This document shows, one piece after another, positions 44,325-53,546 of a stretch of DNA of 64,000 nt. The notes beneath the pieces are model-generated. The model made no database searches, had not been told where the DNA came from, and saw only the letters and a list, made by a program, of their open reading frames with translations. Numbering within the stretch: position 1 is the stretch's first letter; every line of letters begins with the position of its first letter. Origin of the DNA: Mesorhizobium sp. Root102 (lineage in GTDB: Bacteria; Pseudomonadota; Alphaproteobacteria; Rhizobiales; Rhizobiaceae); contig NZ_LMCP01000044.1 of NCBI RefSeq assembly GCF_001425625.1, forward strand, positions 248,001 through 312,000, read 5' to 3'. Made by a program: the position numbers and the translations under genes.

Positions 44325-44795
44325 TCAATAGGGCGAATGACACTGCCGACGCGGGCCGTTGTAAGGCTGGAAGGTATTATCCGACGCGCGATACGACCTG
44401 TAGTGGTCGTAGCACCACTGCACATGGGCGTTGCCTCCGTAGACACGGTTGTTCTCGCTGTTGACGATTGCGCTGCCGATCAGTGCGCCGGCGGTAAAGG
44501 CAGCAAGCGGGAACCAAAGGTCGCCGTGCCGGCGATAGCCCCGATGGTACTCGCGGTAGCCGCGGTGGCCGTTCCAGTACATGCCGTCGTTGTGTATAAC
44601 ACGGCGATGCACTCGGTTGCCGTGGCGACGTATCCACCGCGGGTCGCCGTTGCGGGCTTCCACAGTATGAACGTCGCTTGAAGCTGACGGCGCCTGGGGT
44701 ACGAACATCTCCACGGCATTGGCCGGCAAGGCGGCGGAAGCCGCGAACGAAGCCGACAATGCGCCGGCCAGTATGCCCGACATGATCTTGTTCAT
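44325..44795 (-). CDS. BA14K-family secreted protein
   Basis: A 156-residue protein with an N-terminal signal peptide (GILAGALSASFAASAALPANA). It has a His/Arg/Tyr-rich middle (RGYREYHRGYRRHGD), a hydrophobic stretch AAFTAGALIGSAIV, and the C-terminal BA14K signature VQWCYDHYRSYRASDNTFQPYNGPRRQC. The family is common in Rhizobiales as a small envelope protein with lectin-like activity in Brucella. It is monocistronic. Confidence 0.9.
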   Translation of the reverse strand: MNKIMSGILAGALSASFAASAALPANAVEMFVPQAPSASSDVHTVEARNGDPRWIRRHGNRVHRRVIHNDGMYWNGHRGYREYHRGYRRHGDLWFPLAAFTAGALIGSAIVNSENNRVYGGNAHVQWCYDHYRSYRASDNTFQPYNGPRRQCHSPY

Positions 44796-44905
44796 GATCT
44801 TCTCCTAGAGGGGATGGTTACCCCTTGTGTGTGTGAGCGATTAAGTGGGTATGCCTGTGCCTGTATTAAATTCGTTGAGAAGCGGGCGGAATTTTCGCCA
44901 CGGAC

Positions 44906-45070
44906 TCAAACTCGTCCCATGAGAACCAAGACGATGACGACGATCAGAATCACGCCAAGAATACCGATGCCGCCGTGGCCGAACCCGTAGCCGTATCCAC
45001 CGAAGCGGCCACTAAATCCGCCGAGCAGGAAAATGATAAGCAAGATGATAAGTATGGCTCCAAGCGACAC
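44906..45070 (-). CDS. DUF3309-family mini membrane protein
   Basis: A 54-residue protein starting at GTG 45070: SLGAILIILLIIFLLGGFSG, then Gly/Tyr-rich FGGYGYGFGHGG and a second hydrophobic helix GILGVILIVVIVLVLM. This fits DUF3309, seen in many proteobacteria near stress genes. AAGGAG lies eight bases before the GTG. It is too short for standard ORF calls. It is an integral membrane protein of unknown function. Confidence 0.85.
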   Translation of the reverse strand: MSLGAILIILLIIFLLGGFSGRFGGYGYGFGHGGIGILGVILIVVIVLVLMGRV

Positions 45071-45182
45071 AGAATCTTCTCCTTTGATGCCTTTGGTCGG
45101 ACCTTGCCGACGATCACCTTATTCCCACAAACTCGATTAACTGGCCTTTCAATGTTCGAATGGCCATGCGTGCACCAACTGG

Positions 45183-45323
45183 CTACTTGCCTTCTACGGA
45201 GGCACCGTCTTTACCGATACTCACAGTAATCCTGGTTTGCTGCTCTCTGTAGAGCTGATAACCTACTACAGTCACAGCGGCCGGGAGCGCGCCGATTACC
45301 AGATAGAGTATGTTACGGTTCAT
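45183..45323 (-). CDS. Small one-helix membrane protein, hypothetical
   Basis: A 46-residue frame, MNRNILYLVIGALPAAVTVV, then GYQLYREQQTRITVSIGKDG to a stop. One hydrophobic helix near the N-terminus and a polar tail suggest an anchored periplasmic or cytosolic stub. The frame looks rhizobial in style; the upstream region lacks a clear AGGAG. It lies between the DUF3309 and CsbD genes. Confidence 0.6.
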   Translation of the reverse strand: MNRNILYLVIGALPAAVTVVGYQLYREQQTRITVSIGKDGASVEGK

Positions 45324-45374
45324 TAAGAGCGGCCTCTGTCGATTTGCGATCTAAAGAATTGCCAGAAATAGTGC

Positions 45375-45551
45375 TTATTTCTCCTTGATGACGTCTTTGA
45401 TGCCGCCGACGGCATTCTGGACCTTGCCTTCGAATTTGTCGGCCTTGCCCTCGGACTCCAACTTGGCGTCACCGACCGCCTTGCCAACGGCCTCCTTTAT
45501 CTTCCCTTTTACGACCTTCGCAGACCCGATTACCCTGTCTTTGTCCATCAT
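45375..45551 (-). CDS. CsbD-family stress protein
   Basis: A 58-residue protein: MDKDRVIGSAKVVKGKIKEAVGKAVGDAKLESEGKADKFEGKVQNAVG, the whole CsbD pattern. GGAGG is five bases before ATG 45551 (eight before the second ATG 45548). CsbD-like proteins are general-stress induced in many bacteria; function unknown. The stretch 45552-45950 shows no supported gene. Confidence 0.9.
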   Translation of the reverse strand: MMDKDRVIGSAKVVKGKIKEAVGKAVGDAKLESEGKADKFEGKVQNAVGGIKDVIKEK

Positions 45552-45950
45552 CCATTCCTCCAACTTTCTCTTCTGCTTGATAAAGTTATGAGCAATGCGC
45601 CAGTTGTCTTTGATTTCGATCAAGCGAACTGCAGACGCAGCGCGCCTATGCCAGGGCACGGGATTGCGGAGCAAGCAGGGCGTCGGCAGCCGACACGGTC
45701 AATGCCTGTGCGTCTCACACAAGCTACATACCAATCCGGCATCCGCGACTTAGGCACTTGGGGCCGCCTCAAGCTGGCGATCCCCTCGAAAAAACCGCAA
45801 CCTGCCCAAAGCTTCCGCTTGGTGGATCGAGAATTGTCTCTGAGCTTCTGCACGAACACCATAGTCGAAGCCAGCGATATGTCTTCAAACGTCAGCGGTG
45901 CCATTCACGCGTCAGTTACGCGCTGCACTGGTGGTTTTTCGGAATGTGAG

Positions 45951-46331
45951 TTATTTTGGTGCCGAAAGCAGACCAGTAAGCAGCTCTTCCAGCGCGACAT
46001 AGGCAATGGGCTTCACAAGCAATGGTCGCTCCCGGTCGCCCTCCCTGAGACCGCCGACACCGTAGCCCGTCGCGAACGCAAACGGCACGCCGCGCTCGGC
46101 TAGGACGTCCGCCACAGGGTAGCTTCTGACGCCATTCAGGTTCAGGTCGAGCAGCGCGGCATCAAAGTGCTGGGCCTCGATGAGGGCAATGGCTTGCTCA
46201 TTTGTTGCGGCCGCGATGACGACGTCGCAACCGAGATCGGCAAGCATGTCCTCTATTCCCATAAGGACGAGCATTTCATCCTCGACGACCAAAATCCGCT
46301 GACCGGTGAGGATCTTACTCACCACGATCAT
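45951..46331 (-). CDS. Single-domain response regulator
   Basis: A 126-residue CheY-like receiver with no output domain: ILVVEDEMLVLMGIEDMLADLG, phosphoacceptor Asp in DAALLDLNLNG, and the conserved Lys in LLVKPIAY. It overlaps the upstream HWE kinase gene by 17 bases, so the two are likely a cognate pair. It resembles rhizobial receivers encoded next to HWE kinases that act as phosphate sinks or in general stress control. Confidence 0.9.
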   Translation of the reverse strand: MIVVSKILTGQRILVVEDEMLVLMGIEDMLADLGCDVVIAAATNEQAIALIEAQHFDAALLDLNLNGVRSYPVADVLAERGVPFAFATGYGVGGLREGDRERPLLVKPIAYVALEELLTGLLSAPK

Positions 46332-47370
46332 CGCGGGGTGCTGCCATGTCGATTGTGCAGATCACGCCGTCCTTGGGGTAGTGCAGGTGCACCGTGGCTT
46401 CCAGTTCATGGGTAAGGCCGTCTTCGACCACCCGGGAGCCGAAGCCCTTTTTCGAGGCCGGCGTCACCGATGGTCCGTCCTTCTCACGCCAAACCAGAAT
46501 CAACCGATCGCCAGATGGTTTCGGCTCTTTTGTCCACGACACCATGATCGATCCGCTATCGTTGGAGAGCGCACCATGGGTCACCGCGTTTAGCACGAGC
46601 TCGTGAAGTGCGATGCCCAGGGCCAATGCGCGCCTGGGGGGAAGGCGGATATCATCACCAGTGACCTCATATCGCCTTGATCGGTCGCCGCCGACATTGA
46701 ACGGCTGCAATGCATTGTCAACAATGTCGCGCAGCCCGGCCCTCCCCCAATTCCCATGGGCCAAAAGGTCATGTGACCGAGACAGCGCGGCAATGCGTAA
46801 CGCGATGAATTCGCGGGTGGCCATTGGATCGACGTTTTTTCGGAAGGCTTGAGAGACGATCGATTGCACCGCCGCGAGCATGTTCCTGACTCGGTCGTTC
46901 AACTCATCAATCAGAGTCTCCGACCTCGCCTGCTCTTCCTTATGTCGTGTGAGATCCACAAACGAGGCGAAATGCTGGACGGTGTCGCCGCTCTCGTCCT
47001 GCACCGGACTGATGAAGACGTCGGCCCAGAACGTACTGCCATCCTTTCGGCGGCAACAAATCTCCGCTCCCCTGCACGAACCTTCCTCAAACTCGGCCTT
47101 TATCGTCGCCAGCGGTGCAGTGTCGGTCGCGCTTGCCAGAACGAAGTTGAAGTCTTGCCCTAAGATCTCGTCGCGCTGGTATCCGATGAGGGAAATGAAG
47201 CTGTCGTTGGCAAAGATGATTGCATTGTTGGCCTGCTTGGCATCAGTGAAAACCATCGGCATTCTGGTGGTTTCGGCAGCGACGACGAAAGGCCCAAGGT
47301 CTTCCTTGAAGCCTTCAACGTCGGCTTCGGCGTCGTCCTGTTGCTCAGAAGGTGAAGGTGTTTCCGACAT
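46315..47370 (-). CDS. PAS-domain HWE-type histidine kinase
   Basis: A 351-residue soluble kinase. A PAS/LOV-like domain spans about residues 35-140 (NAIIFANDSFISLIGYQRDEILGQDF), followed by HWE/HisKA_2 dimerisation (LIDELNDRVRNMLAAVQSIVSQAF) and an ATPase domain with LGIALHELVLNAVTHGAL and GFGSRVVEDGL. The usual phospho-acceptor His here is Asn: ELNDRVRNML has N where ELxHRVKN is typical. A GRNCRFL-type LOV cysteine motif is not seen (GQDFNFVLA instead). Altered acceptor residue is odd and could mean loss of kinase activity. Confidence 0.85.
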   Translation of the reverse strand: MSETPSPSEQQDDAEADVEGFKEDLGPFVVAAETTRMPMVFTDAKQANNAIIFANDSFISLIGYQRDEILGQDFNFVLASATDTAPLATIKAEFEEGSCRGAEICCRRKDGSTFWADVFISPVQDESGDTVQHFASFVDLTRHKEEQARSETLIDELNDRVRNMLAAVQSIVSQAFRKNVDPMATREFIALRIAALSRSHDLLAHGNWGRAGLRDIVDNALQPFNVGGDRSRRYEVTGDDIRLPPRRALALGIALHELVLNAVTHGALSNDSGSIMVSWTKEPKPSGDRLILVWREKDGPSVTPASKKGFGSRVVEDGLTHELEATVHLHYPKDGVICTIDMAAPRDDRGE

Positions 47371-47581
47371 TCTTGGTTGGCTCCGGGCAAGGCCGCTACG
47401 AAAGTCGGGTGGGTAGAAACCCCAGCGTCCTCGCTGTTAATTGACGGTGCGGCGAGCACTGCAAGACTGTAACCGCCTGCTCCCCCGGTTTGTTCCCTTT
47501 CTGAAGCCGTTGATCCAATGGCGCTGGCCACGGCAAGTTCGAGCGCCGCTGCATTGGGATATGAACTTCGCCGCTATTGTC

Positions 47582-48718
47582 TCAGCTGGCGCGAAACGTT
47601 CGTAAAAGGGCCAGAGGAATCTCGAGTCGGTAAACGACGCCCCCCGGCTCGTATCGCACCCGGACATCGCCGTGAAGCTGAGTGGCAAGAGCGCCGAGCA
47701 GACGCGTTCCAAAACTGCGCCGGGTCGGCTCCTGGACCGTTGGGCCACCCGATTCCGTCCAGGTCAGCGTGAATAGCTGGGTCTCTTCATTGACCGTCGA
47801 GGCGATGTTGACGCGTCCGGTCTCGCTGGACAGTGCGCCATATTTGACCGCGTTGGTGCACAACTCGTTGAGGGACATGGTGAGGGGCAGAATCGCCCCC
47901 GGACCGATCTCGATCGGCGTATTCTGAACAACAAACCGTTGAATCTCGTGGCGATCGAAAGGCTCGATGGCAGCGCTGACAACATCAGCCAGTTCCGCGC
48001 CGGTCTCACTGGCTTGGAGCAAAATGTCTTGCGCTCTGCCCATGGCGACCAAACGGCTCGAAATAGCTTGTCGCCCTTCTTCCAGGGTCTCGGCTGTGCG
48101 CAAGGTCTGCGACGCAATTCCGACGACCATCGCGAGCATGTTCTTCATGCGATGATGCAACTCATCCAGCAGAAGACGTTGCAATCGCTGGGCGGCCTCG
48201 TGCTCGGCGGCTTCGATCCCAGCCTGCGCCATCAGGCGAGCGGAATCGAGCCGGGCTTGTCCCAGCATATCCCGCAGAGCGGCGTTTTCAGATTCGACAA
48301 TGCTCTTGCCGGGATGCAAAGCCTCGCGATCCCGCAAGGCCGCGATCACGAACAAGCCGTCTGGGGCCTGATATGGGCTAAGGCTTATCTCGCTCTTGAA
48401 CTCGCTACCGTCCTTACGACGTGCGAAAAGCTCAAGTCCCCCGCCCATCATGCGCGGTGTGGGTTCGAGCATAAACCGGTGCACATGAGCCGCATGACTG
48501 TCGCGGTACCGCGCTGGCATAAGCACACTATGGGGCTTTCCGATGAGTTCCGGCGGGCTGTATCCCAGCAGGGCCTCAACCCGGCTATTGGCAAAGAGAA
48601 TGTGTCCGGTCCGGTCAATGACGACTACGGCGTCTGGACTTGCCTCGTAGAACTCTCCGAACGGGACCTTATCCACCAGCTGAGCCATAAAAATTAGGTC
48701 GGGAGACAGTAGATCCAC
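47582..48718 (-). CDS. PAS-domain HWE-type histidine kinase, second
   Basis: A 378-residue soluble kinase with a PAS domain (about residues 15-135: EASPDAVVVIDRTGHILFANSRVEALLGYSPPELIG), a coiled linker, then a normal acceptor motif LLDELHHRMKNMLAMVVGIASQTLR and an ATPase domain with MSLNELCTNAVKYGAL and SFGTRLLGALA. The His is present, unlike in the neighbour at 46315. It is transcribed in the same direction, 211 bases upstream of that gene. The signal is unknown. Confidence 0.88.
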   Translation of the reverse strand: MDLLSPDLIFMAQLVDKVPFGEFYEASPDAVVVIDRTGHILFANSRVEALLGYSPPELIGKPHSVLMPARYRDSHAAHVHRFMLEPTPRMMGGGLELFARRKDGSEFKSEISLSPYQAPDGLFVIAALRDREALHPGKSIVESENAALRDMLGQARLDSARLMAQAGIEAAEHEAAQRLQRLLLDELHHRMKNMLAMVVGIASQTLRTAETLEEGRQAISSRLVAMGRAQDILLQASETGAELADVVSAAIEPFDRHEIQRFVVQNTPIEIGPGAILPLTMSLNELCTNAVKYGALSSETGRVNIASTVNEETQLFTLTWTESGGPTVQEPTRRSFGTRLLGALATQLHGDVRVRYEPGGVVYRLEIPLALLRTFRAS

Positions 48719-49521
48719 AAGTTAGCTGGACTTGGACGGCTGCGGCTTCGCGCATCAATTCTGAAATCAGAGATTTCCACTGCATCCGGTGCTATCCTGA
48801 CGTCGCTTGTCACCCCCGTTTGGCCACAAGACTGGCGCAAAGGGCTTCGCCGACAGGATAAGCGGGTTCAGCGCGGTGCGTCAACTTGGCCTGCTGCCAA
48901 GCACCGGGGGGGGAACCTGGGGCGTTTGGCACCGCATAACCAAGAACGCGGCACGGTTAGGAGGAGCAGATCTCCTTAACTGCACATGCCAGCGAACCGA
49001 GGTCGATGTAAGTCCTCACCAGGAATTACCCGAGGTGGATTGGATACGCTGGCTCCTTGCACGCCCAGAAGCCCCCTCTGGCGCCGATTGGGTGCGCTTT
49101 CTCGAGACACTACGGTCCACCGGCGCCAAACCCGACACGCCGCGCGAGCGCCTTCGAGTTACATGTTGCTGGCCGGCCGAACCGGAGGCGATGCGCGATG
49201 CGCTGGCCTCTGGTGCAGCTTGAGTGGAATGTCGGCCAAAGATGCTCGGATCGGTCTGACGGGGCACCGATAAGCCACCGAAAAGCCAATGGCACGGCTC
49301 TTCAGCAGCGTCGCCGCCATCTTGGCAACGAGGTCTCTTCCATGGGCGCCCCCCCCGCCGTCCTTGTATTAGCACACGGCCAAACCTCGCACTAAACCTC
49401 GATATATGAGCCCGCGCCGCCATACGTCTCAGTTTCCCGCCAATGACGTCCCGCCCCGGGTCGAGATGAACGTTGGCGCCGCGCGCTGCAGGGGGACCTT
49501 GAGTCGGGGCAGGACATTGGG
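48719..49521. other. Intergenic stretch of about 800 bases with possible gene remnants
   Basis: The plus-strand frame 48807-49223 has a protein-like end (EVDWIRWLLARPEAP, ADWVRFLETL) but no recognised family and a weak start. A GGGGGG run lies at about 48907-48912. Just before 49522 the frame of the cupin remnant reads RALQGDLESGQDIG but is closed by a stop at 49444. I support no gene here. Confidence 0.35.
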
Positions 49522-49791
49522 ATGGAAACGCACAAGACCCGCGACCAGTTCTTTCGGGTCGAGAAGGGCAAGGGCGAGATTGTCATCGACGGGATCACGC
49601 ACAAGTTAAAGAGCGGCGACGCAATCCTTGTGCCCGCAGGCGCTTCTCACAATCTGATCAATGTGGGTGCGAAGAGTCTGAAAGTCTATACCATCTACGG
49701 TCCACCAAATCATCGCGACCAGCTGGTCCAAAGCAAGAAGTCGGTCGCCGAGTTGTCGTCGGAGCATTTCGACGGCAAGACTACCGAGTAG
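49522..49791 (+). pseudogene. Cupin-domain protein, N-terminally truncated
   Basis: The 89-residue frame METHKTRDQFFRVEKGKGEIVIDG, LVPAGASHNLIN, and YTIYGPPNHRDQL is the core and tail of a small rhizobial cupin that normally starts about 40 residues earlier. The upstream in-frame sequence LESGQDIG matches the family's LKPGEDIG but runs to a stop (49444) without any start codon. The first strands of the barrel are therefore lost. A short translated product from 49522 cannot be excluded. Confidence 0.6.
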
Positions 49792-49899
49792 CGCGCAACG
49801 GTATGGACGCCGTGGTAACGGCCCTTGCGCTGTCCACCTGCTCGTCATTGCAGTGGATGCCTCGCGAAAACGGCGCGCAGCGTACCCGATAAAGTAGAG

Positions 49900-51912
49900 C
49901 TATCCTTGTCCGCTGGGCCGCGGCCGCACATCTTCGCGCTCTTTTGCCTTGGGAACTGGCATCACCCGCGCCGGACCCACGGGACCGCCTTTCGTATCAG
50001 CGAGCGGCTCCTTTCTGGTGGTGCCGTTTGCGATGGTGACCACGCTGTCGTAGAAGCCCTTGCCGGTGACGGATATCGGAGGAGTGGCATCATGCATGAT
50101 GCTGATCACCGTCGCGCTCGGACAAGCATCCTTGATCGCCTGGTGGAAGGCAACCGTGGCGTCGGGGTCGAGGGCGCTCGTCGACTCATCCAGAAACAGC
50201 AGACCCGGCTGGAGCAGGAGTATCCGCGCGAGTATGATCTTCTGCTTCTGACCGCCGGAAAGAAGCTGGTCCCAGCTATGCCCGTTGCGCCCCTCCTGCG
50301 CGAGGTCGCCGGCGAATTCGGCAAGGCCTGCCTTGGTCAGCGCGACGGCGACGTCGACATCCGAATGGGCCTCAACTAGATCAGGCATGCAAATCAGTTC
50401 TTTGAGGGAAATGGGGGGTAGGTTCACATCCTGAGCTGCATAAAGACTTCGCACGCTCTCGGGCAGAATTGTCGTACCGCGACCATGCGGCCAGAGGCGG
50501 TTGATGGCCTTGAACAGAGACGACTTGCCGCTGCCCGACTCTCCGACGAGCAAGGTCCATTCTCCTGGCTTGAAGTGGTGCTCGCCGGTCCTGATAAAGG
50601 GCGCATCATCGCCCTCATGCATCAGTTCCAGATCGTCGAGGGTCAGGCCAAGTTTGGGATCCTGCGTGCTGTAGCGCAGTTCGGAAAGGCCGGTGCGCGC
50701 GTAGAACTCGCGCGGCCGTTGCACATCCTGGATCGCCCTTGCAAGTTCGGTCAGGCGACCTGAATTCGCCTTGAGCGTCGATATGTCCGGCATAACGTGG
50801 ATGAACCAGGAACAATCAATTATCAGGGCGTTCGCCAGTTCCGCCCCCGTGATGTAGACTTGCAGGCTGATCTCGTTGTCGACATAGGGCAACAGGCCCG
50901 GCGCGTATGCAACAATCCGAGAACCCAGGAAATTATAGAAGAGCTCAAAAGCCATGTACCCGGAGACCAGCTTGTTGAGCCTCGCCCAGGTGCGATCAAT
51001 GTCGAGATAGCGGCGTTTGTGGATGCCCTTCTGCGCAATCTCGCCCGAGGCGGCGGCAGTGTAAAAGCTGTTGTGGAGAAGCGTGTTCAGCGCGCCGCGG
51101 TAACTGCCCTCGGCCCTCTGCATTGTGTTGTCCAGCACCTGCAACACACCTCCCAGCTTCGTCGCGACGAAGGTTGCAATCGGGACGTAGGCAACGACGG
51201 CAACAAGCGTCAGGAAGGCGCTGCCATAGCCGCCGAAGAAGGGCAGCCCATCAACCGGAGCGGACGTTTCGACGATCTTGCGGCCAACAAAGACAAGTGA
51301 CAGCAGCACCCCCGCGATACCCATGGCGACGCCAATGGCACCGCCGGCCATTCCCTTGATCGATTCCTGGACACGCTGATCAATATTGTCGGGAACCGGG
51401 ATATTGGGCGGTATGGCATGGGTGGCGCCATGTTGGAGGTGATAGTGCGTATGGTTGCTGTCGAGCAGGGCATCGTTTAACCGCTGATCAAGCCACGCAC
51501 GCCACCTTCGGTGCAGCGTCGTCGAGAAATAGTGGCGGACGGCGATGAAGCCTACATCCTTGAGCACCACAATCGCGGCAAGTGTCGCGGCGCTTTCCAG
51601 GATAGTCCTCAGCGTCGCGGGATTTTCAGGACGGTGAAGAAGAGCGATCGCGCTGACGAGCTGGCCCGACACCTCTGCAAACCAGACACTGGCCAAGGCC
51701 GACAAGGCTGTAAGTATGATGATGACCGACGTCAGCCCCCATGCCTCCGGCCATTTCTTCGATCGCCAGTAAGCGGCCATCAGGCCGGAGAAGCTGCGCA
51801 TCGAGGAAACCGGAGTTGCCGGCTTCTGCTCCACCGAGCGACGGCTCAACCAGCGCAACGCGACCTCCCGCCGTTGATGAGCGGGTGTCCACGCACGCAA
51901 CGCTCTTCGCAT
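49900..51912 (-). CDS. SbmA/YddA-type ABC transporter, permease fused to ATPase
   Basis: About 670 residues. The N-terminal half has six membrane helices of the SbmA_BacA/ABC_membrane_2 type (LTALSALASVWFAEVSGQLV, HYFSTTLHRRWRAWLDQRL, NPDNIDQRVQ-like PVPDNIDQRVQESI). The ATPase has Walker A LLVGESGSGKSSL, signature LLSGGQKQKI, Walker B LLFLDESTSALDP and SIMHD. Family members export or import vitamin B12, bleomycin-like or antimicrobial peptides and cofactors. The start is uncertain: ATG 51912 or 51804 fit the family; the frame is open to 52062. Confidence 0.85.
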   Translation of the reverse strand: MRRALRAWTPAHQRREVALRWLSRRSVEQKPATPVSSMRSFSGLMAAYWRSKKWPEAWGLTSVIIILTALSALASVWFAEVSGQLVSAIALLHRPENPATLRTILESAATLAAIVVLKDVGFIAVRHYFSTTLHRRWRAWLDQRLNDALLDSNHTHYHLQHGATHAIPPNIPVPDNIDQRVQESIKGMAGGAIGVAMGIAGVLLSLVFVGRKIVETSAPVDGLPFFGGYGSAFLTLVAVVAYVPIATFVATKLGGVLQVLDNTMQRAEGSYRGALNTLLHNSFYTAAASGEIAQKGIHKRRYLDIDRTWARLNKLVSGYMAFELFYNFLGSRIVAYAPGLLPYVDNEISLQVYITGAELANALIIDCSWFIHVMPDISTLKANSGRLTELARAIQDVQRPREFYARTGLSELRYSTQDPKLGLTLDDLELMHEGDDAPFIRTGEHHFKPGEWTLLVGESGSGKSSLFKAINRLWPHGRGTTILPESVRSLYAAQDVNLPPISLKELICMPDLVEAHSDVDVAVALTKAGLAEFAGDLAQEGRNGHSWDQLLSGGQKQKIILARILLLQPGLLFLDESTSALDPDATVAFHQAIKDACPSATVISIMHDATPPISVTGKGFYDSVVTIANGTTRKEPLADTKGGPVGPARVMPVPKAKEREDVRPRPSGQG

Positions 51913-52066
51913 ATGAAACAGGCTCTTCCCCCCGACAGGATGAGGGGCACAAAGAGGGAGAATCTGTACAAGGCATGTCGGGTGACGCCAAGAGACAATT
52001 TGCTGTCGCCGATATGGTGCCGGATTGCCGACGGCCAAATCCGGCACGTGGCAAAGCTCCATGGGG

Positions 52067-52825
52067 CTACTGCCAGAGCCGCCTCATGCGAACGGAGACA
52101 TCCTCCAGGACTGGCATGGACGCCAGCACGAGGAGAATGGCAGCGAGAAACAACGTCACCGCAAAGCCGACGTGTTTGAAACCCACGGCGCCCATGACGC
52201 CGCCGATAAAGAACAATGCGACAAGCGACGCAAGCAGCCTCAGCTTCCTTCGATCCGCTTTCACGAACAGTTCGTCCGAGTCATTCCCCGAGATGTTCCA
52301 ATAAAGCAGCTTGCCGAGTTCGATGCCCGTGTCGGTCACCAGGCCAGTGACATGCGTTGTCCGGATTCTGGCTTCCGACAGCTTGGTGATAATGGCGTTC
52401 TGCAACCCCATGATGAAGCAAAGCAGCATCACCGTCATCGGCACGAACAGCGCTTCGTGACGTGCGAGATGGCTGCCGAGCAGACCGAAACAGATCAGCA
52501 GGATCGCTTCCAGGACAAGCGGGAACGCGTATTCGCTCTGCAGGCCCTGCCGCCTTCCCCAGTTGACCAGGACCGCCGAACAGGCCGCGCCGGCGACAAA
52601 TGACAACAAGGCCCCCAATCCGGAAAGCACCAGCCCGACATTGCCGAGTGCCACGTGGTCCGCCATCGACGAAACGATACCGGACATGTGCGATGTGTAC
52701 TGCTGAACCGCCAGAAAGCCGCCAGCATTGGCGGCTCCTGCGATGAACGTCAGAAAACGAGCGAGATGCCGATCAGTTCGTTCGCTTCGTTCCTTTCCGG
52801 TCAACCGGCGCAAATACAGAATCAT
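52067..52825 (-). CDS. DUF1275 (YoaK) family membrane protein
   Basis: A 252-residue six-helix inner-membrane protein: FLTFIAGAANAGGFLAVQQYTSHMSGIVSSMADHVALG is the family's opening, and LQNAIITKLSEARIRTTHVTGLVTDTGIELG the second signature. A cytoplasmic, basic loop (KADRRKLRLL) follows. The transported compound is unknown. It ends close upstream of the ABC transporter gene and is transcribed in the same direction. Confidence 0.9.
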   Translation of the reverse strand: MILYLRRLTGKERSERTDRHLARFLTFIAGAANAGGFLAVQQYTSHMSGIVSSMADHVALGNVGLVLSGLGALLSFVAGAACSAVLVNWGRRQGLQSEYAFPLVLEAILLICFGLLGSHLARHEALFVPMTVMLLCFIMGLQNAIITKLSEARIRTTHVTGLVTDTGIELGKLLYWNISGNDSDELFVKADRRKLRLLASLVALFFIGGVMGAVGFKHVGFAVTLFLAAILLVLASMPVLEDVSVRMRRLWQ

Positions 52826-52961
52826 GAACGAACCTTGCCTTTCCGTGCGGAAAAGCGGGACCGCATGCTGCCGTGCCGGGAGAGGCTCATTGGGTGTTTC
52901 TGGAAGAAAGGGAAGTTGAGGGACGGTGAATGTGTGGCGCAGAAGGTGTACTCAGTATGGT

Positions 52962-53234
52962 CTAGTTCGGCTTGCCCAACGGCGCATCGGGATGCCGGAA
53001 CCTGACGCCGCGGCCGCCGTCGTCGCTGCGCACATGTTCGCTGAGTAGTTCGACGCCGGCGCGGTTCAGCGCGTTGATCACTTTCATCAAACTATCGACA
53101 ACGCCTCGCACGTTGCCTTGGCTGGCTTCCATGCGTTGGATCGTTGGAACGGAGACACCAGCCATTTCCGCCAGGGTCTTCTGGTCGATGTCGAGAAGGG
53201 CGCGGGCGGCACGAAGCTGGAAGGCTGTGATCAT
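52962..53234 (-). CDS. Small XRE-family regulator, paralogue of the one at 42912
   Basis: A 90-residue protein with HTH ITAFQLRAARALLDIDQKTLAEMAGVSVPTIQRMEASQGNVRGVVDSLMK. The C-terminus has GGRGVRF in common with the regulator at the hyf-like operon, so they arose by duplication or transfer. It stands alone, leftward, 137 bases before the DUF1275 gene. A perfect inverted repeat upstream (53282-53302) may be its operator. Confidence 0.87.
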   Translation of the reverse strand: MITAFQLRAARALLDIDQKTLAEMAGVSVPTIQRMEASQGNVRGVVDSLMKVINALNRAGVELLSEHVRSDDGGRGVRFRHPDAPLGKPN

Positions 53235-53281
53235 CGAGGTATCAGTGTCTGGGTATGAGAAATGATAATCTCGATGGTATC

Positions 53282-53302
53282 ATTGATGCATGAAACATCA
53301 AT
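53282..53302. promoter_or_regulatory. Inverted repeat upstream of the XRE gene
   Basis: ATTGATG (53282-53288) and CATCAAT (53296-53302) are perfect complements around seven bases. It lies 48-68 bases before the leftward XRE start and about 60 before the rightward small gene. Autoregulation by the XRE protein is an inference. Confidence 0.4.
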
Positions 53303-53363
53303 ACAAAACGAAAAAGAATGATCTGCCCTTGGCATGGCGAGCCTCGGCGATTATCGTGTCTGT

Positions 53364-53546
53364 ATGACTCAACGCTACAAATCCTGTCAGGAGCCGGCTG
53401 GCACCTGGATCGTCAATGATGCTCTTACCGGCCGGCCAGCCGAGATGGGCAGCAGAACCATCGTTGGAATGAACCGGCAGGATGCCGAGGAAATCGCCGA
53501 TCTTCTTAGCAAGCTCGATGCACAAAGACGGGAAACAAGATCATGA
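53364..53546 (+). CDS. Small conserved-type hypothetical protein
   Basis: A 60-residue soluble protein, MTQRYKSCQEPAGTWIVNDALTGRPAEMG..., with GMNRQDAEEIADLLSKLD near the end. This layout (a short tryptophan-containing strand region then a helix) is seen in small rhizobial proteins of unknown role. MTQRYKS is the likely start though no strong site precedes it; a longer frame opens at 53334. It overlaps the next gene by ATGA, which supports its translation. Confidence 0.6.
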   Translation: MTQRYKSCQEPAGTWIVNDALTGRPAEMGSRTIVGMNRQDAEEIADLLSKLDAQRRETRS

